A DNA stretch of 11,453 nt from Chitinophaga pinensis (GTDB lineage Bacteria; Bacteroidota; Bacteroidia; Flavobacteriales_D; Crocinitomicaceae): contig CAMBRH010000093.1 in assembly GCA_945870115.1 (NCBI GenBank), positions 1 to 11,453 of the forward strand, written 5' to 3'. A program made the translations under genes and the position numbers. Each line of letters starts with the position of its first letter. Position 1 is the first letter of the stretch. Below, piece after piece: positions 1 to 7,200 of the stretch. The notes under the pieces were generated by a model. It did no database searches and was not told the DNA's origin. It worked only from the letters and a program-made list of their open reading frames with translations.

Positions 1-753
1 AAAAAAAGCAATATCAGATTTAGAAAATGAATTTAATTTTAAAATTGAAATGCTATCTTTAATTTGGAATATATTATCATTATTTTTTAAGATTACAGGA
101 TATTTCGGGACAAAAACCGTGTCTTCAACAAATAGTTGAGTAGCATTTAAAATTAAGGTTTTATCTTTCGTTTTTACTTCATATTTTTCAGGAAAAGAAA
201 AAAACAAAGCTAAAATTTTCGCCATAATAAAATTAACGTGCTCGAGTGCAAATACCTTACCTCCACCATCACTAGCAGAGTAATTAAGAAAAGTTGACAC
301 AAGTTGTTTTGAAGGAACCTTGTTAATTTCTAGTATTTCTTTTCCAACCAATGATTTATTTTCGTCATATTTATTGAGAGAATCGCTTATTGTTTTAATG
401 TAAATTTTTTCATTTAAAATAATTATTCTTAATGGAATGAATAATTTCTTGCTTATTTTTTCAATTCGTGGATTTTTATTTACGTGTGTATGAATACAAG
501 CTATAGATTGAAGCGCTTCCCCTAAAATGAACCGATAATCTACAAATGTAATACTGTCATTATCACCCTCACTAATTTTTAAAAGAAGTGCATCAATGTT
601 TATTTTTCCTTTTTGTAAAAAGTTAATTGGGTGTCCATTTTTAATCGCTTCATTGAAAAAAGATAAATCTGATAGTATATCATTTTTGGAGATTTTTTGA
701 GAAAAACAAAATATCAAATTGAAAACGAATAAAATAAAAATATTAAATTTCAT
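1..753 (-). CDS. Secreted S41-peptidase-like protein, N-terminal part (runs off left edge)
   Basis: An open frame of 251 codons runs from the ATG at 751-753 to the window edge with no stop, so only the N-terminal part is seen. Residues 1-18 form a signal peptide (short polar start, hydrophobic stretch FILFVFNLIFCF, probable cleavage before QK), so the protein is expected in the periplasm or outside the cell. Residues 70-92 (TFVDYRF, then LQSIACIHTHV) resemble the N-terminal helical region of Bacteroidota tail-specific (S41) proteases. Residues 136-200 (VGKEILEINKVPSKQLV, then a SDGGG segment) resemble the PDZ-like region of that family. Residues 235-243 (SISILKLNSF) match the strand that opens the S41 catalytic domain. 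The catalytic Ser/Lys lies beyond the edge, so activity cannot be judged. The start lies 17 bp after the stop of the 518-aa gene, on the same strand, so co-transcription is likely. The family call rests on recalled similarity and is moderate. Confidence 0.6.
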   Translation of the reverse strand, partial: MKFNIFILFVFNLIFCFSQKISKNDILSDLSFFNEAIKNGHPINFLQKGKINIDALLLKISEGDNDSITFVDYRFILGEALQSIACIHTHVNKNPRIEKISKKLFIPLRIIILNEKIYIKTISDSLNKYDENKSLVGKEILEINKVPSKQLVSTFLNYSASDGGGKVFALEHVNFIMAKILALFFSFPEKYEVKTKDKTLILNATQLFVEDTVFVPKYPVILKNNDNIFQIKDSISILKLNSFSKSDIAFF

Positions 754-770
754 GAAACTAAATTAGTAAA

Positions 771-2327
771 TTAATTCGAGGATATTTTGATTTTTGCTTT
801 CTTTTTGATAATTGCTTCCACGGTTTGATTCTCAATTTTACTTTCAAGCCAAGAAATAATGTCGAAATACATAAATTCCCGCTTTTCAAATTTTAATTTT
901 TCTAAGGCTAATAATTTTTCTTTTAAATTAACAAAATGAATTTTAATTGTTTTTGCTGTTGAATTTAATAGTAAAAGTTTCAAAAAATCTAATATATTTT
1001 TTTGATAAAGGCTTAATTTTCCTTTCTTAGTGAAATAACGATATGAAGAACGAATATTTGACTCCAATAAAGTTTCGTTTCCAAGTTCAAAATGACAAAC
1101 TAGTAACAAAATGCGAGTAAAAGCATGAATATCTTCCCTCAAATTAATTTCTTTTTCATTGTGGATTTTATTCAACCATTTTATGGCAGTTTTATAATCC
1201 CCGCTTCCGATAAACAAACAAGAAATTTTATAATAGAGTAGGAGTACAGAGTGTTTATCAAGCTTTGGAATAAATTTATTTAATTCTAATTCTAATGCAG
1301 CAACAATTCGTGTCCCAGATTTAAATTCGCCCAACATAAAATGGCGATTTATTTCATGAATATATATGGCTTTAAAAAGATTTAAATTGATGTTTTCTGT
1401 TAAGATTAATGTTTTGTCACGTTTAATTGCAATGAGTTGTTTTTGTGTTTGAACAAATTCTTTGTATTTATATAATTTATTTTGAACTGCTAACAAACTA
1501 TTCAAAGCCTTGATGTAATGTTCTAATTTATGTTTTTTCATTTCTATATTCTCATCAAATAATTTCACCCATTTTTGTGCATATAAATGTCCCTTTTCAA
1601 AATTTTGGATAAAGAAATAATAACTCACGTACGAATTATACAAAAACATTTTTTCGTGAAAAGATAAATTTTTTTCTTTGTATATTGGCAAACTTGACTT
1701 AAAAAAATGATTTAAATTTTGGATATCTTTTTCTGATTTACTGAAACCAGTTTGAACATAATAGGCATTTAATTTTAGAGATAAATTTGAGAATACATTA
1801 ATGTTTTTGATACTTTCAGTGACCTGATTTGTAGTTGAAATAACTTTATTTACGCGAGCATCATTTCCTGATTCAATTGTTTTTGGAATGACTAATTTTT
1901 CTAAATCTAAAATTTCTAAAAGTAAAATAGAACAATCGTTTTCTATAGCCAAGCATTTGGCTTTATCAATCATTTTTACAGATTCTTTGTACAGGCATTT
2001 ATTATATAAAATCACTGCATAAGCTAACATTTCAGTGATTTTAAGTTGTTCTAAATTTGAACTATTTCCCAACTTTAAACTCTTTAAAAGTTGAAAATAC
2101 AGATTGGCTTTTAAATTTGAAAATTGTGTTGGATTAATTGATTTTTCTTTGCTTAATATTTTTTCAGGATTATAGATTTTTTGTTTTTCCAAAAGATCGA
2201 ATAAAAGCATAAATTTTTTGTCCGCACTATTATTTAAGCGTGAAACATAAATTTTAAAAAAACGCTTTTCTCCTTTGGAAAGAGATTTAATTAAATTAAA
2301 TAATTGGTCTGAATTTTCGTTAGACAT
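771..2327 (-). CDS. Uncharacterised all-helical (TPR-like) protein, 518 aa
   Basis: This is a complete ORF without a signal peptide or membrane segment, so it is probably cytoplasmic. It is Lys-, Leu- and Asn-rich and appears almost wholly alpha-helical, with helix pairs reminiscent of degenerate tetratricopeptide repeats (for example around residues 100-130 and 365-425, where LYNKCLYKESVKMIDKAK and GDYKTAIKWLNKI have TPR-like A/B helix spacing). The N-terminus (residues 9-27, LFNLIKSLSKGEKRFFKIY) resembles a conserved opening that I recall from Bacteroidota proteins of unknown function with the pattern LIKSLxxxEKRxFK. No catalytic motif is visible. It is divergent from fabH and is followed 17 bp later by the secreted S41-like gene, suggesting a two-gene transcript. 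GC content looks lower than in the DUF2723 gene. A scaffold or protein-interaction role is inference only. Confidence 0.8.
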   Translation of the reverse strand: MSNENSDQLFNLIKSLSKGEKRFFKIYVSRLNNSADKKFMLLFDLLEKQKIYNPEKILSKEKSINPTQFSNLKANLYFQLLKSLKLGNSSNLEQLKITEMLAYAVILYNKCLYKESVKMIDKAKCLAIENDCSILLLEILDLEKLVIPKTIESGNDARVNKVISTTNQVTESIKNINVFSNLSLKLNAYYVQTGFSKSEKDIQNLNHFFKSSLPIYKEKNLSFHEKMFLYNSYVSYYFFIQNFEKGHLYAQKWVKLFDENIEMKKHKLEHYIKALNSLLAVQNKLYKYKEFVQTQKQLIAIKRDKTLILTENINLNLFKAIYIHEINRHFMLGEFKSGTRIVAALELELNKFIPKLDKHSVLLLYYKISCLFIGSGDYKTAIKWLNKIHNEKEINLREDIHAFTRILLLVCHFELGNETLLESNIRSSYRYFTKKGKLSLYQKNILDFLKLLLLNSTAKTIKIHFVNLKEKLLALEKLKFEKREFMYFDIISWLESKIENQTVEAIIKKKAKIKISSN

Positions 2328-2344
2328 CGTAATTGTTATTTATA

Positions 2345-2352
2345 CAAATGTA
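2345..2352 (-). promoter_or_regulatory. Candidate Bacteroidota -7 element for the helical-repeat gene
   Basis: Read on the minus strand this is TACATTTG, an exact match to the Bacteroidota sigma-A -7 consensus TAnnTTTG. It ends 17 nt before the ATG at 2327 and would give a leader of about 12 nt. No TTTG or TTG is seen at the -33 spacing, so the match is half a promoter only. The octamer can occur by chance in such AT-rich DNA. Confidence 0.35.
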
Positions 2353-2429
2353 TTGATTTTATTGATTAAAGTATATAATATTGGTTTAATATTTTAATTT
2401 AGATATTGTAATGAATTTTTATTATGAAC

Positions 2430-2459
2430 TTGAATTTCAGATTTTAAGAAATATTTTTG
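2430..2459 (+). promoter_or_regulatory. Candidate -33/-7 promoter abutting fabH
   Basis: TTG at 2430-2432, a 19-bp spacer, and TATTTTTG at 2452-2459 match the Bacteroidota pattern TTTG-N19-TAnnTTTG except for one base of the -33 box. The same spacing is seen in the tRNA-Asp promoter in this window. The -7 box ends only 4 nt before the fabH ATG at 2464, so a transcript from here would begin at or next to the start codon (leaderless or nearly so). Confidence 0.4.
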
Positions 2460-2463
2460 GCAG

Positions 2464-3450
2464 ATGAAAATAACAGCAGCAATAACAGGAGTAGGAGCTT
2501 ATGTTCCAGAATATATTTTAACGAATCATGAAATTGAACAAAATGTTGACACCAGTAACGAATGGATTATGTCACGATGTGGAGTTGCCGAAAGACGCAT
2601 TTTAAAAGATGTTGATAAAGCTAGTGCATTTATGGCCGCTGAAGCTGCAAAAGAAATATTGCGTAAGAAAAATTTATCTCCCTTAGATATTGAATTAATT
2701 ATTGTAGCGACAGTAACTCCAGATCATCCATATCCTTCAACTGCAAATATTGTTGCTGATATGATTGGGGCAACAAATGCGTGGGGATTTGATGTTCAAG
2801 CTGCTTGTTCAAGTTTTTTATCTGCACTTTTTACCGCAAGTAAATTCATTGAAAGCGGTGTTTATAAAAAAATACTAGTGATTGGATCTGATAAAATGAG
2901 TAGTATTGTTGATTATACCTGTCGAAAAACTTCCATTTTATTTGGAGATGCAGCAGGTGCAGTTTTACTTGAACCTTCAGAAGATGGGACAGGAATTTTA
3001 GACGCTAGAATGTATGCTGATGGAAGTGGAAAAAAGTTTTTGTATCAACCTGCCGGTGGTAGTATCATTCCAGCAAGTATTGAATCTGTTACAAAAAAAC
3101 AACATTTTGTCACGATGGATGGTCAGTCAGTTTTTAAATTTGCAGTAGTTAAAATGGCAGATGTTGCTGCTGAAATGATGGATAGAAATAACTTAAAAGC
3201 GGAAGACGTAGCTTATTTAACTCCGCATCAAGCAAATAAAAGAATTATTGAAGCTACGGCAAATCGAATGGGGATTTCGATGGATAAAGTTATGTTAAAT
3301 ATTGAAAAATATGGAAATACAACTTCTGCTACCATTCCACTTTGTTTGACAGAATGGGAAAGTCAACTAAAGAAAGACGATAATTTGATATTGACAACTT
3401 TTGGAGCTGGATTTTCTTGGGGTGGAATGTTTTTGAAATGGAGCTACTGA
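2464..3450 (+). CDS. fabH: Beta-ketoacyl-ACP synthase III (FabH)
   Basis: FabH condenses acetyl-CoA or a branched acyl-CoA with malonyl-ACP to start type II fatty-acid synthesis in the cytoplasm. The 328-aa product has the usual family length. The thiolase-fold triad is intact: Cys115 in VQAACSSF, His255 in LTPHQANKR and Asn285 in EKYGNTTSA. The CoA-site residues Trp34 (SNEWI) and Arg154 (TCRKTSILFGDAAGA) are also present, as is the C-terminal TTFGAGFSWGGMFLKW strand. The start MKITAAITGVGAYVPE aligns with the family N-terminus (short strand, then G-x-G/A-Y-x-P), so no longer form is needed. The family's usual TRTGI motif reads SRCGV here. The gene is alone: no plsX, rpmF, fabD or acpP is next to it, so it may be a second FabH of the genome rather than the one in the plsX cluster. 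A specialised primer preference cannot be excluded. Confidence 0.92.
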   Translation: MKITAAITGVGAYVPEYILTNHEIEQNVDTSNEWIMSRCGVAERRILKDVDKASAFMAAEAAKEILRKKNLSPLDIELIIVATVTPDHPYPSTANIVADMIGATNAWGFDVQAACSSFLSALFTASKFIESGVYKKILVIGSDKMSSIVDYTCRKTSILFGDAAGAVLLEPSEDGTGILDARMYADGSGKKFLYQPAGGSIIPASIESVTKKQHFVTMDGQSVFKFAVVKMADVAAEMMDRNNLKAEDVAYLTPHQANKRIIEATANRMGISMDKVMLNIEKYGNTTSATIPLCLTEWESQLKKDDNLILTTFGAGFSWGGMFLKWSY

Positions 3451-3456
3451 TTAGAT

Positions 3457-3488
3457 TTTAGGATATTATGACTTTAGGATAATAAGAC
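3457..3488. repeat. Two imperfect tandem copies of a 16-mer after fabH
   Basis: TTTAGGATATTATGAC (3457-3472) is followed directly by TTTAGGATAATAAGAC (3473-3488), which agree at 14 of 16 positions. They begin 6 bp after the fabH stop, in the 90-bp gap between the convergent fabH and deacetylase genes. No convincing hairpin terminator is seen in this gap. The repeat is most easily explained by replication slippage, and no function is apparent. Confidence 0.7.
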
Positions 3489-3540
3489 TTTTGATTCTTT
3501 AGACGAGAATTCCTTATTCTTAATTTTTAATTCTGATTTT

Positions 3541-4158
3541 TCACTCTTTTCCTATTTCTACAAAAGAAAAACCCTTCGATTTAAGTAATTCAATCAATTT
3601 TGGGAGTAATTCTTTTTGTTTTTCAGTAATTTTAGGATTATCGTGTAAAACCAAAACCTCTCCTGATTTTATTTGCTTATCTGCTTTTTTTATAATTTTT
3701 TCGATGCTCACATTTTCGTCAAAATCATATGAAATCCATGACCACATGACTAATTTATATTTTTTGGAAATTATTCTAGCTAAATTCAAAGAAATTCTTC
3801 CATAAGGAGGACGATAAAATTCGCTTTGAATCAACTCATTTGCTTTTTCTATTGAATCTAAATATTCTTTCTTAGAGATTTTTGTATAACTTTTATGATT
3901 GTAAGAATGATTCCCTATTTGATGGCCTTCATTTTTAATTCGTTGAAATAATTCTGGATATTTTGCAACATTTTCTCCAACACAAAAAAATGTTGCTTTA
4001 ATATTACTTTTTTCTAAGGTTTCTAAAATAAATGGCGTTAACTCTGGACTTGGTCCATCATCAAAAGTTAAATAAACTTTATTTTCAGTATTTTTTATTC
4101 TCCAAATTCTATTTTTGAGAATGTAAGGAATAAACGAAGGAATTCTAAATAATCTCAT
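3541..4158 (-). CDS. Polysaccharide deacetylase (carbohydrate esterase family 4, NodB domain)
   Basis: This 205-aa protein is almost entirely one NodB homology domain, which removes N- or O-acetyl groups from polysaccharides such as peptidoglycan, chitin oligomers or exopolysaccharide by a metal-dependent mechanism. All five family motifs are present: TFDDGP at residues 31-36 (catalytic base Asp33, metal ligand Asp34), HSYNH at 84-88 (metal ligands His84 and His88), RPPYG at 116-120, the MWSW block at 138-141, and LVLHDN at 169-174 (His172). The N-terminus lacks a clear cleavable signal peptide. Its short hydrophobic, basic stretch (RLFRIPSFIPYILKNRIWRI) may tether it to the membrane or be a family extension. 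The gene follows the DUF2723 gene on the same strand, but a hairpin terminator separates them and its T-tract ends 10 nt before this ATG. The substrate cannot be told from sequence. Confidence 0.9.
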   Translation of the reverse strand: MRLFRIPSFIPYILKNRIWRIKNTENKVYLTFDDGPSPELTPFILETLEKSNIKATFFCVGENVAKYPELFQRIKNEGHQIGNHSYNHKSYTKISKKEYLDSIEKANELIQSEFYRPPYGRISLNLARIISKKYKLVMWSWISYDFDENVSIEKIIKKADKQIKSGEVLVLHDNPKITEKQKELLPKLIELLKSKGFSFVEIGKE

Positions 4159-4168
4159 CTTTTATGCG

Positions 4169-4206
4169 AAAAAAATAAGCGATTAGAATTTCTAATCGCT
4201 TATTTT
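4169..4206 (-). terminator. Rho-independent terminator after the DUF2723 gene
   Basis: A perfect 15-bp stem (4172-4186 with 4192-4206, core AAGCGATTAG/CTAATCGCTT) encloses the 5-nt loop AATTT. On the minus strand the 3' arm leads into seven Ts (4175-4169). It lies 16 nt after the DUF2723 stop at 4223. On the plus strand the flank is a broken T run (TTTTATTT), but no plus-strand gene approaches from that side. The T-tract ends 10 nt short of the deacetylase start codon, so the hairpin also sits in any 5' leader of that gene. Confidence 0.85.
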
Positions 4207-4222
4207 ATTTAATAGTTATTTA

Positions 4223-7200
4223 TTATTTTGCTCCTTGCTGATTCATTAATTCTTGAATTTGCTCAGGAGTCAATTGCATTCCAGCTCCACCACTTGGGTT
4301 TTGCATTTGCTGTTTTGGTCTTTCAATAAAACCATATTGCATTGCAACTGCATCAATGTGAGCTTTCAGGTCATTTAATTGATAAGCGTAAGTTCCTTTC
4401 TTAGCATTTGGATTTACACTTTCTCCATTATCCATCGCTCTATCTTTCAATTCAGCATAGATTTTTGGGAAAACCTTTGAATATAATTCATTGATTTTTG
4501 CATTTGTACGTTTACTCAATGCTCCATTTGGTAAGCCAAATTCTTTGTCAGCTGAGTACGTTGCCAATAACATGTAATTATTCAAAGCTGCAATCAAATC
4601 TTTTTTGTTTACCGCTGAAATTTGTCCTTCACTGCTAGCAAAATATGAGAAAACACTTTCAATGTGTCTTGCAACGGATAATCCTAGTTTTTCTGCTCCT
4701 TGTTTATCTCCAGCGCGGTAAAGAATTCCTACATATTCGTGAATAACGCCATCAGAGTAATTTTCGTAAGAAACTCCTGGGCTTACTTCAAAATTATCTC
4801 TTCCTGGATTTGGTTCACCGTAATCGATCACCATATCAACAGGCATTACTTCAATTGATTTTTTGATTAAGTTGATTGCTAATTTTTTGTTTTTAGCAAT
4901 TCTTCCATCAGCACCATTGATTAAATTAGACAAAGAATCAGCCATTTTTGCATTTCCTCCAGCCTTCAATTTAGAAATCTGTGGTTTGTACATATCCATT
5001 CTTCGTTGCTCATTATCCGCATCACGCAAGAAAGCATCAGCTAAACGAGAGAAATGATCTCTGAATTGACTTGTATGTCTTCTTGTATAATAATCAGTCA
5101 ATACTCCTTTTTGATTCATTTTTCCGTATGAATAAACTTCCATCAAATTTTTGTACATTTTGTCTTTTGCCAAAGTTTCTTGATCTCTTAAAGGAGAAAC
5201 TTCGAATACCATTCCGTTTTGTTTCACGTAACCACTTTGGTATAAAGCAATTGATACATCAGATCCACCAGGTGAAGAGAAATAAATGTTACGTTTCCAA
5301 TCGTTGTTAGCTAAAATATCCAACATCATCACTTGTTCACGTGTAATTGCTTGTTTATCCATTCTAAAACGCAATTCTTTTTCCGCTTTTTTAGCTTCAT
5401 CTTTCGTAATCAAACCAGATTTTAACACATTATTTAAGTTTACTGGTAAAATAAATCCTTTACATGGGAAAACACGCAACATTCTTCCCTGATTTGTTAT
5501 CATGTTTTTATCGTCACGAACAAATTCCATTGCATCAGCTAAAGGAAGGAAATCCCAAGAGTTTTCCCAATCTCTCATGGAAGTTTGAAACTGCTGTAAT
5601 GCTTCTTGTGGACCTTCAATCATGCCATTTCCAGCACCAGATAAAATTTCAATACAGTCATTTAATAAAGATTGAACATCCGCATATCCTGGATTAGCAA
5701 TTGGAGTTGCCAAACGCGTTTGAATCGCGGTTAAAGTTCCAGTAACAGATGGATCTTTTGCTGTTAGCGCTTTGCTAACCGCTGAAGAACCTTCTCTAAA
5801 TCGATTGAATGCATCTATAAAGGCTTCCTTATTATTTGCGATTTTTGCTTCAATGATTTTTTTCATATTTGCTTCTGGAATTCCAGTGTTCATCAAATCA
5901 ATCAATGATAGGAAATAAACTTGATCTGTATTTCCAGCATACATCATGATTTGATCTTCCTTAAATTTTATTGGAAGTGGCTCAGAAGTATATGCCTTCA
6001 TCATCATTTGTTCTGTGTACCAATCTGTTTGCATCAAAGATAAATTACATACACGAACGTCAGTTCTTTTTTCTTCAACTTCTTGTAAATACCACAATGG
6101 GAAAGTGTCATTATCGCCATTTGTGAATAATATAGAATTTTTTGTACAAGATTCTAAATAATTGTAAGCCAAATCTCTAGCAGAAGTTTTATCGCTTCTA
6201 TCGTGATCATCCCAACCTTGAACTGCTAAGATTAAAGGAACAACCAAAGTAATTGCAATTGAAGCAAAAGCACCTGTTGTTTCTTTCTTAATAGATTTAC
6301 CAATTAAATTTAAACCTGCAAGGGCAATGGTTCCAATTCCACTCATCAATAACCATGTTTTTGAAGCTGTGAAACCTCCTGCCATTGCGTCCATTATTAG
6401 ACAAATTAAAAGTCCAATTGCTACAATTATTCCTAAACCTTTGTATTCTTTTTTTGTAAAAGATTTGTAAGCTTCGTAAAGTGCAAAAACTCCAACACCA
6501 ATCCAAATTGCAAAAGCATAAAAAGAGGCTGCATAGGCATAATCTCTTTCTCTTGGTTCAAAAGGTTTTTGATTTAAGTAAATTACAATTGCTAAACCAG
6601 TAAAAATAAATGTTAACAATACAACGAAAGCATCTTTTGGTGCACGATAAAAATGGAAGAACATTCCAATTAAGGCCAAAATCAAAGGCAAGAAAAAGAA
6701 AGTGTTATGTCCAGGATTCTCTGAAGTGAAAGTTGGAGCCATACTTTGGTCGCCTAATCGACTATCATCAATCGAAGAAAAACCTGAAATCCAGTTTCCA
6801 CGAATGGCATCACCATGGCCTTGAATGTCGTTTTGTCTTCCAGCGAAATTCCACATGAAATATCTAAAATACATCCAATCAAGTTGATAGCTTGCAAAAT
6901 ACGTCATGTTTTCACCAAAAGTTGGTAAACGTTTTCCGTCTTTTCCTTTTTCAGCTGAAGGATCATCTCCATTTGCATTGTATCCAGACCATTCTTTGTA
7001 ACCATTTACTTTTGCTTCATCCTGATCCCAGAACATACGTGGGAAAAAGGTAGTTTGGTCGTATGTTGGTTCTTGTTGTTTACGACTATCTTCATTCGTA
7101 ACAAAGTATTTCTCAATAACTTCGTAAGAATTACCTAGTGTTTTTTTATAAGCTAAGGCATTCTTTTCTTCACGGAAAGCTTTAAGATCTTGATCTCCAC

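Noticed and set aside
4863..5697. Four plus-strand open frames of 64-79 codons
   Set aside because: They lie wholly inside the DUF2723 gene on the opposite strand, have no family resemblance, and reflect its codon pattern.
6297..6506. Minus-strand 69-codon frame
   Set aside because: It is an alternative frame within the DUF2723 coding region, Trp/Asn-rich, and has no family resemblance.
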